Shown: in pieces, positions 52,770 to 62,779 of the stretch
Layout: each line of letters begins with the position of its first letter
Numbering within the stretch: the stretch's first letter is position 1
Assembly (NCBI GenBank): GCA_017405375.1
Contig: JAFRAO010000016.1
Span: 62,001 to 126,000 of the forward strand
From: a bacterium
GTDB lineage: Bacteria > Cyanobacteriota > Vampirovibrionia > Gastranaerophilales > Gastranaerophilaceae
DNA: 64,000 bases
Direction of reading: 5' to 3'
Position numbers and translations under genes: made by a program
The notes under the pieces: generated by a model
Databases searched by the model: none
What the model was told of the DNA's origin: nothing
What the model saw: the letters and a program-made list of their open reading frames with translations, nothing else

Positions 52770-53813
52770 ATGGCAATAAAAGTTTTAGTAATTGATGATT
52801 CAGCAATGATAAGAAAGGTCTTTGAGCAAGAGCTTAATAAAGACCCGCAAATAGAGGTTGTTGGTACAGCTCCTGATCCTTTTGTAGGCAGGGATATGAT
52901 AGTTAAATTAAAGCCTGATGTAATTACATTGGATATAGAAATGCCACGTATGGATGGTTTAACATTTTTAAGCAAGTTAATGAAGTATTATCCGATACCG
53001 GTTGTAATTGTCAGTTCATTAGCCAAAAGAGGCGGAGATGTTGCTTTAAAAGCGATGGAATTGGGTGCTGTTGAGGTATTATCAAAACCCGGAACGGCAT
53101 ATTCTGTCGGTGATATGAGTGAACAATTAATAGAAAAGGTAAAAGCCGCATCTTTAGTTAGGGTTCATAAAAGAGATAACAGTGTAATTTCGCCTGTGCA
53201 TTCTGCAGGCTCTGTTATAAGTACGGCTTCATTGGGTATAAAAACAACAGACAAAATATTTGCAATAGGTTCTTCAACAGGTGGGACTGAGGCTTTAAGG
53301 GAAGTTATTACAAAATTCCCGATGAACTGTCCGCCTACAGTTGTTGTTCAACATATGCCACAAAACTTTACTAAATCTTTTGCGGAAAGATTAAATTCTT
53401 TATCATCAGTAGAAGTAAAAGAAGCTACTGATAATGAGCGTTTGTCTATTGGTAAAGTTCTGATTGCTCCTGGAAATTTGCATATGGAAATCAGACGTCG
53501 TGGTATTGAGTATTTTGTAACTTTATTTGACGGACCTATGGTTTTTCACCAAAGACCTGCGGTTGAAATATTATTCAATTCTGTTGCACAGTATGCAGGA
53601 CAGAATGCAGTTGGTGCAATACTTACCGGTATGGGTGAAGACGGTGCGCAAGGTTTATTAAATATGAGAAATGCCGGTGCAAATACAATAGCACAAGATG
53701 AAAAAACATCGGTTGTGTTCGGTATGCCTAAAAAAGCTATTGAATTGGGTGCAGCGCAAGTTGTAAAACCTTTAAACGAAATTGCTCAAACAATGTTAGA
53801 TTTTTGTAAATAA
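52770..53813 (+). CDS. cheB: Chemotaxis methylesterase/glutamine deamidase CheB
   Basis: Removes receptor methyl groups when activated by CheA. The 347-aa protein has a receiver domain with Asp9-Asp10, phospho-acceptor Asp55 and LSKPG, a linker, and the esterase domain with Ser169 (GSSTGGTEAL), His195 (VVVQHMP) and Asp291 (LTGMGEDGA) as catalytic triad. AGAAGGTAAG precedes the ATG. It is the last gene of the cluster, and no CheD is seen. Confidence 0.97.
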   Translation: MAIKVLVIDDSAMIRKVFEQELNKDPQIEVVGTAPDPFVGRDMIVKLKPDVITLDIEMPRMDGLTFLSKLMKYYPIPVVIVSSLAKRGGDVALKAMELGAVEVLSKPGTAYSVGDMSEQLIEKVKAASLVRVHKRDNSVISPVHSAGSVISTASLGIKTTDKIFAIGSSTGGTEALREVITKFPMNCPPTVVVQHMPQNFTKSFAERLNSLSSVEVKEATDNERLSIGKVLIAPGNLHMEIRRRGIEYFVTLFDGPMVFHQRPAVEILFNSVAQYAGQNAVGAILTGMGEDGAQGLLNMRNAGANTIAQDEKTSVVFGMPKKAIELGAAQVVKPLNEIAQTMLDFCK

Positions 53814-53846
53814 ATAGTGTTTATTATTTATTAATTAAGTAATTAT

Positions 53847-53888
53847 AAAAAAAGAGTAACGATGAAATTAATCGTTACTCTTTTTTTA
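53847..53888. terminator. Terminator after cheB, bidirectional
   Basis: A 13-bp stem (53851-53863 / 53871-53883) with a 7-nt loop, flanked by a T-run on the right and an A-run on the left. It ends both the chemotaxis operon and the convergent porin-like gene. Confidence 0.92.
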
Positions 53889-53908
53889 ATTAATATTTTT
53901 TATTTAAA

Positions 53909-55225
53909 CTAGATATTTACCCTAACTTGTAATTGAAGTTGATGAGCGTGTACTTCAGAGTTATTACCCGGTTTGTTTTTATAAGTATAAGCAAATAGCA
54001 ATCGCATATTTTTAGAAATCTTATAAGTTAGACCTGCAGTATAGTCAATATTAATAGTATCTTTTTTGGATTGAATATCTGTATCGTACCAGTCAATTCT
54101 GCCTAATAATGACCATTTATCCGTAATATCTAAAATAACAGTATCATAGAAACCGTGAGTTTTCTTGGTACTTGCTAAACCTGTACCACCGTTATATCCG
54201 TCGCCGTATGCGTATTCGAATTTATTATGGAATCTTCTCCAGTCATATCCTACGTAACCGCCCCAAACACAATAATCGTTTCCGCTTTTACCTACGTCTA
54301 TACCTGTACCAAGAGTTAATTTACCCCATTTATTAGAATCAAGAGCTGCTAATGGTTTGAAGTTTACCCAACCTACAAATTCTCCGCCGCCACCGTAACT
54401 TCTCATATATCTTCTGCCATCGGTTACAGCCAAATCTAAATCAGCGTATTTGAAGTTACCTTGGTATCTGATACCGATAGAACGAGTGTTACCAAAAGTT
54501 CTACCAATATAAGCTCTTGTTGGTAAATCATAACCAAAAGCACCTGCAGAACCTTCAACACCGATAGGAAGACGTGGACCTTGACCTATGATAACTCTGT
54601 TATTTTTATTGAATTTATGCATAACGTAAACTTCGTTAATTTGGCTGAAGAATTTACGTTTGCCATCATCACTTTTACTGAAAAAGTTATATGACATATT
54701 GAATAAAGTTTTGTCATCTCTAAATCTAAATTCGATAGACGGAATTAACAAATCATTAGTATATTTGCTTGTTGATTTTGGAAATTGTTCTGTCCAAGTA
54801 CCGTTGTACATAACGCCCAATTTAATACTTTTAATAGGTCCTTTGTCGAATTCAAGACCTTCTTTTTTGAATATAGATAATTGGCTTGGCCATTTATCTG
54901 TTGAAGTTACATTTTCAACGGCTGCACTTAATTCAAATTTTGGTTTTACATTTTCGTTGTAATCTTCTGCTTCTACATCAGAAGTAAAATTTTCTTGAAC
55001 TTCTTTTTGTTGATCAATAATTGCAACTTTTTTACCCTGAACATCATCTTCATCCTCATCATCGAGCGAAACTGCGAGATTTTCGATTGTATCTATCAAA
55101 TCTGAGCTAAAGTTTTCGTATCCGTAGTAATCATCAAAAGCTTTAGCTGATGGCAATTGAATAAGCGCAATTATTGCGATAATTGAAGCAATAAATTTTG
55201 CATTAAAAAAACTTTTCCTTTTCAT
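53909..55225 (-). CDS. Outer-membrane porin-like beta-barrel protein
   Basis: Signal peptide (about 1-29, ending AKA), then an acidic, probably coiled or disordered region (about 40-95), then roughly 16 amphipathic beta-strands with alternating aromatic/charged residues (for example FKYADLDLAVTDG, FHNKFEYAYGDGYNG, WSLLGRIDWYDT) to the C-terminal LQLQVRVNI. The pattern resembles phosphate-selective porin O/P or other general porins. The barrel end is Ile rather than Phe. It stands alone with a strong promoter and is likely an abundant outer-membrane channel. Confidence 0.8.
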   Translation of the reverse strand: MKRKSFFNAKFIASIIAIIALIQLPSAKAFDDYYGYENFSSDLIDTIENLAVSLDDEDEDDVQGKKVAIIDQQKEVQENFTSDVEAEDYNENVKPKFELSAAVENVTSTDKWPSQLSIFKKEGLEFDKGPIKSIKLGVMYNGTWTEQFPKSTSKYTNDLLIPSIEFRFRDDKTLFNMSYNFFSKSDDGKRKFFSQINEVYVMHKFNKNNRVIIGQGPRLPIGVEGSAGAFGYDLPTRAYIGRTFGNTRSIGIRYQGNFKYADLDLAVTDGRRYMRSYGGGGEFVGWVNFKPLAALDSNKWGKLTLGTGIDVGKSGNDYCVWGGYVGYDWRRFHNKFEYAYGDGYNGGTGLASTKKTHGFYDTVILDITDKWSLLGRIDWYDTDIQSKKDTINIDYTAGLTYKISKNMRLLFAYTYKNKPGNNSEVHAHQLQLQVRVNI

Positions 55226-55315
55226 TTTTCTTCCTTAATTTCTGTTTGCTATTATTTACTATTGTTCAATATTGTTAATACTCGTGTGCTTATTTATATT
55301 ATTTATCTATGTTGT

Positions 55316-55344
55316 ATAATACCAAATTTTTTCATATATGACAA
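55316..55344 (-). promoter_or_regulatory. Promoter of the porin-like gene
   Basis: On the minus strand TTGTCA (55344-55339), 17-bp spacer, TATTAT (55321-55316). It lies about 90 bp upstream of the ATG at 55225, which has AAGGAAGAA as ribosome binding site. Confidence 0.72.
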
Positions 55345-55424
55345 GTAAATCAATGTAAATTTTCTAATATTATCCAAAAATTCATCTGTTTGGATGATAT
55401 TTTGGCTTATATTAAGTTTTACTA

Positions 55425-55453
55425 TTGCTAAAATTTAAAATCTGTGATAAAAT
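55425..55453 (+). promoter_or_regulatory. Promoter of the Cache-domain MCP gene
   Basis: TTGCTA (55425-55430), 17-bp spacer, TAAAAT (55448-55453), about 90 bp before the ATG at 55543. Confidence 0.55.
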
Positions 55454-55542
55454 ATATGCTATGATTCAAAATCTTCATTTATGTTTTTGAATTGGGGTAG
55501 GATAGTAATAAAAAATAAAATATTTACAGATGGAGTAGTTGT

Positions 55543-56961
55543 ATGAAAAGAAAGACAAACTTGGGTGGTCAGTTAAAGCTAGCAAATATTGGGATAGGTA
55601 TTGCTTTAGTTCTGGTATTCGTAGTATTTACTGTGATGTTTGCGCATGATATGCGTAAAGGAATTATGGATTCTGAAATGCTAAAATTGGAAAGTATTTT
55701 GGAAATTGGACAAAAACGTATAAATTATTGGATAAATCAAGCTGCGGCAGGTCATGTTACAACACAAGATGCTCAAGAAGCTGCAATTCGTGAAATTTCA
55801 GATTTTAGGTATCAAGATAACTATGTATGGATAAATGATTATACTGTAAAAATGTTAACAAATCCTACAAAAAAACGTGGTGAAGATTGTTCAGGTGTAA
55901 AAGACCCTGATGGTATAACATTCTACAAAGATCTAACCGATGAAGCAATAAGAACCGGAAAAGGCGTATCACATTATCATTGGGTAAAACCGGGTCAATC
56001 AACAAGCAAATTCTTCCCAAAAATGTCCACAGCGATTAAGATTGAGGCTTGGAACTGGATATTAGCTACCGGAGTTTATACTGATTCAGTAGATAAAAAA
56101 ATCCACGCTATTTTATGGAGCATAATTATATTAGTAATTTTATCTCAAGTTGTATTCCAAGGCATATTGGTTTGGTTGTTCAACTTTATTGAAAGAACTT
56201 TAGGCAAATCTATTGATATGATTGAAGATTCTGAAAAAAGTTTAACTTCAGTAATGAGTAAATTGGAAGATGCTTCACATTCATTGTCAGTATCAACAGA
56301 AGAACAAGCTGCAACAGTTGAAAGTATTGTTTCAACAGTAAACGAAACAGCATCAATGATTACAAAGACAGATGAAAATACAAAATATGTAGCTGCTCTA
56401 TCAAAAGATACAAGAAAATCAACAGAAAATTCAAACGAAGAAATGAAGAGTTTGATAGATGCTATGGATAAGATTAACAATTCAAACGGTGAAATTTCAA
56501 AAATTATCAAAGTAATTGATGAAATAGCATTCCAAACAAACATTTTATCATTGAATGCGGCAGTTGAAGCAGCAAGAGCCGGTGAAGCAGGAAAAGGTTT
56601 TGCTGTTGTTGCAGAAGAAGTAAGAAACTTAGCTCAAAGATCAGCAGAAGCAGCAAAGGATACAGCGCAATTAATCAGATCAAACGAAGCATTGTATAGT
56701 AATTGTAACAAAATTGTTGACCAAGTAAATACTTCAATCACACAAATTAGTGTAGATATGGGTAAAGTTGACAGTTTGATTCAAGAAGTTGCTGCCGCAA
56801 CGCATGAACAAGAAATCGGTATGCATCAGTTGAATAATGCAGTTGAACATATCAACGTAGCTATGAATGAAAATGCTAAAATTGCAAATCAAACAAGTGG
56901 CTTGTCAGAAGAGTTGAGAGTTCAAACGCAAAGAATGGCAGCAAATGTTAAAAAGATTTAG
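55543..56961 (+). CDS. Methyl-accepting chemotaxis protein with single Cache domain
   Basis: The 472-aa receptor has a membrane segment (about 15-32), a periplasmic sCache_2-type domain (about 35-185; [22 protein letters not shown] and [12 protein letters not shown] are typical), a second membrane segment (about 190-212), and a signalling hairpin with [20 protein letters not shown]. Such Cache domains bind small organic acids or amines; the ligand is not predictable. No HAMP domain is obvious. It has its own promoter and terminator and likely feeds the array encoded upstream. Confidence 0.95.
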   Translation: MKRKTNLGGQLKLANIGIGIALVLVFVVFTVMFAHDMRKGIMDSEMLKLESILEIGQKRINYWINQAAAGHVTTQDAQEAAIREISDFRYQDNYVWINDYTVKMLTNPTKKRGEDCSGVKDPDGITFYKDLTDEAIRTGKGVSHYHWVKPGQSTSKFFPKMSTAIKIEAWNWILATGVYTDSVDKKIHAILWSIIILVILSQVVFQGILVWLFNFIERTLGKSIDMIEDSEKSLTSVMSKLEDASHSLSVSTEEQAATVESIVSTVNETASMITKTDENTKYVAALSKDTRKSTENSNEEMKSLIDAMDKINNSNGEISKIIKVIDEIAFQTNILSLNAAVEAARAGEAGKGFAVVAEEVRNLAQRSAEAAKDTAQLIRSNEALYSNCNKIVDQVNTSITQISVDMGKVDSLIQEVAAATHEQEIGMHQLNNAVEHINVAMNENAKIANQTSGLSEELRVQTQRMAANVKKI

Positions 56962-56985
56962 TTTTTTAGATTAAATTAAACAAAT

Positions 56986-57017
56986 AAAAAGCTGTGTGTT
57001 AAAACATACAGCTTTTT
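56986..57017 (+). terminator. Intrinsic terminator of the Cache MCP gene
   Basis: Thirteen-base-pair stem (56986-56998 / 57005-57017, one G-U pair) with a T-run, 25 bp after the stop. Confidence 0.88.
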
Positions 57018-57040
57018 GTTTTGTAAAGTATATAAAAATA

Positions 57041-57078
57041 AAGGAGAAGATAATTTCTAAAAATATCTTCTCCTTTTT
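57041..57078 (-). terminator. Intrinsic terminator of the coiled-coil gene pair
   Basis: Twelve-base-pair stem (57041-57052 / 57064-57075). On the minus strand a T-rich tail follows, 50 bp past the stop of the 445-aa gene. Its GGAGAAG core would also act on the plus strand. Confidence 0.8.
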
Positions 57079-57126
57079 GTGTAAGTTTTTTGATATTAAT
57101 ATTTATTAATATTTATTACAATTTTA

Positions 57127-58464
57127 CTATTTTTCGTCTTTTTTCTTATTCTTTAATTTGTCATTATTGTTATCTTCTGTTTGTTTCGTTTCGTAATTAT
57201 CAATTTTTTCTGATGCTTTACCTGTTTCTTTTTTCTTAGCTTCTTCAGTTGCTTCTTCTTTTGTTATAGTTGTTTGAAGATTATTAACAGTTCTTTCGGT
57301 TGAAGAATGTTTATTGATAGCTAAATTATTCTGTTGAGCTACTTTGTTTGCTACATTTTTCGTGTCATTGGCTTTAGCTTTTAATTGTGAAGCACTATCC
57401 ATTGCATTTTGACCCAATTCAATTTTTTCACTACCGAACATTGAACCAACAGCTAAACCTGCACCAATACCGGCTACTGAGCCACTTACATCCCCAATTA
57501 TTTGAGTTCGTGTTGCATGAATTGCATCATTTACTTCTTCTTCATTTGGTGTACTTATGACTGTTGTTTTATTTCCTTTACGATCTTCATAAATTGTGGT
57601 TGTGGTGTGTTCTTTTATATATATTTCTGCATTTTCATTATTAACCGAGTTAGCAACAGCAGCTCCGGCAACGAAACCACCTAAGCCACCAAGTAGTCCG
57701 GCGATAGCCATACCAATTTTTTGTATTTTTTTGCCTTTGTCGTATATTTTTTTACCTAATTCTTGAGTTTCTTTTGCTATTTCTATGCCGTTGTTTGCTT
57801 GTGTTAAGCCTTTACCAACTTTTTGGGCAACATCGCTTAATCCTGCATTTATTGTATTTGATTGTGATGTGGCATCATCTGCAACTGCTTGTTTTTGTGA
57901 AATAGTTGAACTGTTTTGATTCATAATATCTGCAATCTCTTTATTTAGTGATTTTGCTTTATCTTGTTCTTCTTCTGTTGCAGTTCCGTCTTCAATTTTT
58001 TCTGATAATTGATTTAATTCCTTTTGTTTATTTTCAACTTTTTTCTGTGTTTCATCAATTAGTTGTCGTACAACTGCTTGTTCATCATTTGCAGTTGAAG
58101 CTAATTTTTGAGATAATTCTTGATTTTGCGAAATATAAGAAATATTATTATTAAGTTCATTTAAAACAGCGTTTAAATCTTGTGCTGTCTGATTGCTTTT
58201 CTCTTTAAATGTTTTTACCATTGTTTCTAAACTTGCACCTTCTGATTTTAATTGTTCATGTAGTTGTTTTGCTTCATTAACCTCTCCTGAAAAATCTTCA
58301 ACAGCGTAGCTTACATTTGTTGCATCACTGGATGTAGTTTGAACTTGTTGCGCTAATTCCGCTTGTGCATTATTGTATGTTTCATCAGGAATGGCAACTC
58401 CTGATTTTTTCATTTCTACAATCTGGGAACTTGTATAGGATTGTCCGTTTAACTCATAAATCAT
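57127..58464 (-). CDS. Coiled-coil protein with glycine-zipper segments, paralogue A
   Basis: The 445-aa protein has a conserved N-terminus (SQIVEMKKSG, 13-22), long coiled coil (about 60-240), two glycine-rich hydrophobic segments (about 249-274 and 323-345) separated by a Thr/Glu-rich stretch, and a charged C-terminal tail ending DKLKNKKKDEK. No signal peptide. The two hydrophobic hairpin-like segments recall membrane-inserting translocator or colicin-like proteins, but this is only a layout resemblance. It has a strong site (CGGAGG) and follows its paralogue at 53 bp. No family recognised. Confidence 0.72.
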   Translation of the reverse strand: MIYELNGQSYTSSQIVEMKKSGVAIPDETYNNAQAELAQQVQTTSSDATNVSYAVEDFSGEVNEAKQLHEQLKSEGASLETMVKTFKEKSNQTAQDLNAVLNELNNNISYISQNQELSQKLASTANDEQAVVRQLIDETQKKVENKQKELNQLSEKIEDGTATEEEQDKAKSLNKEIADIMNQNSSTISQKQAVADDATSQSNTINAGLSDVAQKVGKGLTQANNGIEIAKETQELGKKIYDKGKKIQKIGMAIAGLLGGLGGFVAGAAVANSVNNENAEIYIKEHTTTTIYEDRKGNKTTVISTPNEEEVNDAIHATRTQIIGDVSGSVAGIGAGLAVGSMFGSEKIELGQNAMDSASQLKAKANDTKNVANKVAQQNNLAINKHSSTERTVNNLQTTITKEEATEEAKKKETGKASEKIDNYETKQTEDNNNDKLKNKKKDEK

Positions 58465-58516
58465 AAGAATATCCTCCGTTTTAAATTATTTCATCAGTTT
58501 ATTTATTATAATTTTA

Positions 58517-59533
58517 CTATTTTTCGTCTTTTTTCTTATTCTTTAATTTATCATCATTGTTTACATTTGAATCTGCTAAACCGTTAATAGTATTTTTTGA
58601 ATTGCTTATTGCATTATTAAGTTTCTCATTAGCTTGTTCAGTTGAAGATTGTTTAGTTATTGTTATATTATTTTGTCTTGCAACTTTGTGTGCTGCTCTA
58701 TCTACCTTACGTACGTTATTTTCTAATTTGTCTGCAGCAGTTGCACCGTGATTTGCTATTCGTTTTTCAGCTTTGCTGCCACCAAAACCCATAAATCCTT
58801 TATTCTTATTACGTAATTTGTGTACTTGTTCACGTGTTTCATTAACAAATTCCATACCGTCGTTAACTTTATTGATAGCTTTGCCGACAGTTTGCGCTAC
58901 ATTTGCAATATCTGAATTAATATTTACTATTTTTGTGTTTGTTTGTTGTACAAGTGATTCTTTTGATGCAATTTTTGCATTTCCATCTTTTGAAATATCT
59001 GTAATTTCTTGTCCTAATGTCTCAGCTTTTTGTTGGTCTTCTTCCGTTGCTGTTCCATCATTTATTTTTGTATAAATACTATCAAATTCATTTTGCTTTT
59101 CTGCAATTTTTTCTTCTGTTTCTTTAGTTGCAGATTCAATTTCTGCTTGTTGTGCATTAATATTTTGTGATAATTCGTTTAATGTTGTTGTATTTACTGA
59201 AACATATGAAATATTATTGTTAACTTCTTCTAATAATCCGCTTAATTCTTCAGTAAAGCTATCGCATTTTTCTGTTAAGGCTCTTACGATATTTTTTAGT
59301 TTTGTTCCGTCGGCTTTCAATTCATCAACCATTTCTTTTGCTTCATTTGCTTCCCCGGAATAGTCATTAACGCTATAACTAACTTTTTGTTGGTCGTTTG
59401 AAACGCCATTAACTTCTTGCGACATAGCTGTTTGTGCTTTTTCATATATATCTTGAGGAACTTCAATACCTGAATTTTTCATTTCCACAATCTGTGAATT
59501 TGAAAAATTATTCCAATTTAAACTTTGTACCAT
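58517..59533 (-). CDS. Coiled-coil protein, paralogue B
   Basis: The 338-aa paralogue of the following gene shares the N-terminal SQIVEMKNSGIEVP, the NNNISYVS segment, an INDGTATEEDQQKAE segment and the same C-terminal DDKLKNKKKDEK, but lacks the two glycine-zipper hydrophobic segments. In their place is a short basic, Gly-containing stretch (RNKNKGFMGFGGSKAEKR). GAGAGGATATT precedes the ATG. It is first in the pair and presumably soluble. The pair could be secreted partners (one membrane-active, one soluble), which is inference. Confidence 0.7.
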   Translation of the reverse strand: MVQSLNWNNFSNSQIVEMKNSGIEVPQDIYEKAQTAMSQEVNGVSNDQQKVSYSVNDYSGEANEAKEMVDELKADGTKLKNIVRALTEKCDSFTEELSGLLEEVNNNISYVSVNTTTLNELSQNINAQQAEIESATKETEEKIAEKQNEFDSIYTKINDGTATEEDQQKAETLGQEITDISKDGNAKIASKESLVQQTNTKIVNINSDIANVAQTVGKAINKVNDGMEFVNETREQVHKLRNKNKGFMGFGGSKAEKRIANHGATAADKLENNVRKVDRAAHKVARQNNITITKQSSTEQANEKLNNAISNSKNTINGLADSNVNNDDKLKNKKKDEK

Positions 59534-59785
59534 AATATCCTCTCTTTCTAATTTATATATATTTATTTGTAATTATACTTTCGTGTATAAATTATATAAC
59601 GGAATTTAATCTTAAAAGTTGACTTGATAAATTCTACATTATTGCTAATTTTTGTCGATTTTTAAAATTATAACTGGAATTCTGCGATTTGTAAATATTT
59701 GTAAAAGATGTAAATAAAACTTAATATAAAAAATATTAAAATTATTTTTGAAGTTTAAGTAAATTTGTGCAATACTTTATTTATT
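59534..59785. other. Divergent gap between coiled-coil pair and uvrA
   Basis: A 252-bp AT-rich region with several TATAAT-like hexamers on the minus strand (near 59577 and 59595) but no clear -35 at good spacing. No LexA/SOS-type palindrome is recognised upstream of uvrA. No ORF. Confidence 0.35.
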
Positions 59786-62629
59786 ATGAAAGATAAAATT
59801 GTTGTTCGTGGTGCAAAAGAGAATAATTTAAAAAATGTTTCTTTAGAAATACCTAAAGACGAATTGGTTGTATTTACGGGTGTTTCTGGTTCAGGAAAGA
59901 GCTCATTGGCTTTTGATACAATATTTGCAGAGGGACAAAGACGTTATGTCGAGAGTTTATCAGTATATGCAAGACAGTTTTTGGGACAATTAGACAAACC
60001 GGATGTAGAAAGTATAGACGGTTTATCACCTGCAATTTCGATTGACCAAAAATCTACAAGCAACAATCCTCGCTCAACTGTCGGAACTGTTACGGAAATA
60101 TATGATTTTTTACGTCTGTTATATGCTCGTGTAGGAATACCGCATTGTCCAAAATGCGGCGAAGAAATTAAACCGCAAACTATTGATGAAATTGTAAATT
60201 CCGTTTTGAAACTTGAAGAAGGAACAAAAATTCAACTTTTAGCTCCTATTGTGAGCGGGAAAAAAGGTGAATTCCAAAATGTATTTAAAGACTTACAGCA
60301 AGAGGGATTTGTAAGAGTAAAAGTTGATGATGAAATATATAATTTGGATGAGGACGACATAGAACTTGCAAAAACTAAAAAACACGATATATCTGTTGTT
60401 GTTGACAGATTGGTTATTAAATCGTCTATTCGCTCAAGATTGACTGACAGTATAACAACTGCTTTAAAAAAGGCAAATGGTGTTGTTATAGTTGATTTGG
60501 TGCAAGAAAATAAAGAATTGTTATATTCGGAAAAATTTTCTTGTGAAAAGTGTGGATTAAGTTTTGATGAATTAACCCCGAGAAATTTTAGTTTTAACAA
60601 TCCATACGGTGCTTGTGAAAAATGTTCCGGACTTGGTGCAGATTTTGTGGCTGACCCGAATTTGATTGTGCCTGATGATAGCTTATCAATTAATCAGGGC
60701 GCGATTTACCCTTGGTCTAAAAAAACTTCTACTGATTATTATGATGATGTTTTAAAATCGGTTTGCAATTTTTATAAAATTGATATGGATATTCCATTTA
60801 AAGATTTGCCGGATGAACATAAAAACATTATTCTTTATGGTTCTGATGAACCTATAAAAATTACGGTTAAACAGTTTGGAACACATAGATACAGAACACA
60901 ATATCAATTGTATATGGGAGTTATTCCATATATTGAAAAAAAATACAATGAAGATTCAAGTGAATATTGGCAGCAAGAAACTGCAAAATATATGGTTACA
61001 AAACCTTGTACTGCTTGCCATGGTGCAAGATTAAAACCGTTTCCGCTTGCAGTTACAGTCGGTGGTAAAAATATTTATGAATTTACAAAAATGTCTGTAG
61101 ACGAAGAAATATCTTTTGTTGATACGTTATATTTGGAATTAACTGATTTTAAACTTCAAATTGCAAAACAAATTTTGGATGAAATCCGCGGAAGATTAAG
61201 ATTTTTGCAAGATGTTGGTTTAGGTTATTTGGATTTGGCAAGAATGGCCGGAACATTATCAGGCGGAGAAGCCCAGAGAATAAGATTGGCAACTCAAATA
61301 GGAAGTGGACTTTCGGGTGTTCTTTATGTTTTGGACGAGCCTTCAATCGGATTGCATCAGCGTGATAATGATAGATTAATTAAAACATTGGTAAAACTTA
61401 GAAATCTTGGAAATACTCTGATTGTTGTTGAACATGATGAAGAAACAATCAGAAGTGCTGATTATATTGTTGATATTGGTGTCGGTGCAGGTATAAACGG
61501 CGGAAATATTATTGCACAAGGCTCTGTTAACGATATAATAGCATCAAAAGATTCTGTTACCGGTAAATATTTGAGCGGTGAAAGATTTATCCCGATTCCG
61601 ACAAAATTAAGAGAAGGCAACGGTAACTTTTTGTCTGTAAAAAATGCTCATTTGAATAATTTAAAAAATATTAATGTAGATATTCCACTTGGTAAAATAG
61701 TTGTTTTAACAGGTGTTTCAGGTTCAGGCAAATCGACATTAATGCAGGATTTAATTCATGAGTACGCTATTTATAAGTTATTAAAAAACAAACCGAAACC
61801 GCATGGGGTAGATGAAATTTTAGGATTTGAAAACATTGATAAAGTTATAAATATAGACCAATCTCCAATAGGCAGAACTCCGCGTTCAAATCCTGCTACC
61901 TATACAGATGTTTTCACTCCGATTAGGGCATTGTTTGCAAAAACTAATGAAGCAAAAGTCAGAGGATATACTCAAGGACAGTTTAGTTTTAACGTAAAAG
62001 GCGGCCGTTGTGAGGCTTGCAAAGGTGATGGCGTTACTAAAATAGAAATGAACTTTTTGTCTGATGTTTATGTCAAATGTGATGTTTGCAAGGGTAAACG
62101 TTATAACAGAGAAACATTAGAAGTTAAGTATAAAGGAAAAACAATTTCGGATGTTTTGGAAATGTCAGTTGGTGAGGCATTGGAATTTTTTGAAAATATT
62201 GCGCCAATAAAAAGAAAATTGCAAACGTTGTATGATGTCGGGCTTGATTATATAAAACTCGGACAAAGTTCTACAACACTTTCAGGTGGTGAGGCTCAGC
62301 GTATAAAACTTGCATCTGAATTAAATAAGAAGGCAACAGGTAAAACTTTGTATTTGATGGATGAACCTTCTGTCGGTTTGCATTGGGCAGATTTGGATAA
62401 ACTTATAAAAATTATTCACAGACTTGCAGATGCGGGCAATACGATTTTTATTATTGAGCATAATTTGGATTTGATTAAAATTGCAGATTATATAATTGAC
62501 TTGGGTCCTGAAGGTGGTAACGCAGGCGGAGAGGTTATTGCTTGCGGTACTCCGAAAGAAATTGCAGAATGCGAAAAATCGCATACAGGAAAATATCTCA
62601 AAGAATGTTTTAAAATTCAAAACACCTAA
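59786..62629 (+). CDS. uvrA: Excinuclease ABC subunit A
   Basis: Damage-recognition ATPase of nucleotide excision repair. I use the ATG at 59786 (MKDKIVVRGAKENNL), not the TTG at 59765, giving 947 aa, the family's normal length. It has two ABC modules with Walker A GVSGSGKSSLAFDT and GVSGSGKSTLMQD, signature motifs LSGGEAQRIRLA and LSGGEAQRIKLA, zinc modules (CPKCGEE; CEKCGLSF...CEKCSGLG; CEACKGDG...CDVCKGKRYN), and the C-terminal GPEGGNAGGE. No uvrB or uvrC nearby. Confidence 0.98.
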   Translation: MKDKIVVRGAKENNLKNVSLEIPKDELVVFTGVSGSGKSSLAFDTIFAEGQRRYVESLSVYARQFLGQLDKPDVESIDGLSPAISIDQKSTSNNPRSTVGTVTEIYDFLRLLYARVGIPHCPKCGEEIKPQTIDEIVNSVLKLEEGTKIQLLAPIVSGKKGEFQNVFKDLQQEGFVRVKVDDEIYNLDEDDIELAKTKKHDISVVVDRLVIKSSIRSRLTDSITTALKKANGVVIVDLVQENKELLYSEKFSCEKCGLSFDELTPRNFSFNNPYGACEKCSGLGADFVADPNLIVPDDSLSINQGAIYPWSKKTSTDYYDDVLKSVCNFYKIDMDIPFKDLPDEHKNIILYGSDEPIKITVKQFGTHRYRTQYQLYMGVIPYIEKKYNEDSSEYWQQETAKYMVTKPCTACHGARLKPFPLAVTVGGKNIYEFTKMSVDEEISFVDTLYLELTDFKLQIAKQILDEIRGRLRFLQDVGLGYLDLARMAGTLSGGEAQRIRLATQIGSGLSGVLYVLDEPSIGLHQRDNDRLIKTLVKLRNLGNTLIVVEHDEETIRSADYIVDIGVGAGINGGNIIAQGSVNDIIASKDSVTGKYLSGERFIPIPTKLREGNGNFLSVKNAHLNNLKNINVDIPLGKIVVLTGVSGSGKSTLMQDLIHEYAIYKLLKNKPKPHGVDEILGFENIDKVINIDQSPIGRTPRSNPATYTDVFTPIRALFAKTNEAKVRGYTQGQFSFNVKGGRCEACKGDGVTKIEMNFLSDVYVKCDVCKGKRYNRETLEVKYKGKTISDVLEMSVGEALEFFENIAPIKRKLQTLYDVGLDYIKLGQSSTTLSGGEAQRIKLASELNKKATGKTLYLMDEPSVGLHWADLDKLIKIIHRLADAGNTIFIIEHNLDLIKIADYIIDLGPEGGNAGGEVIACGTPKEIAECEKSHTGKYLKECFKIQNT

Positions 62630-62779
62630 TTAGTTGATTCTTGCCACTTAATCGTTTCACTTGCTTATATAATGCAGGTTTATAAAAATTGTAAACTTTT
62701 GTAAAAGCATGTGAACAAAACTAGCAATTAAAAATTTTTACGAACATTATATGGACAGTAGTGTTTATTCGGTGGTTTT

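Larger units (their letters stand above)
55226..55542. other. Divergent promoter region (317 bp)
   Basis: Separates the porin-like gene (minus) and the Cache MCP gene (plus). Each has a recognisable promoter (separate entries). Nothing else is evident: no ORF and no strong hairpin. Confidence 0.5.
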
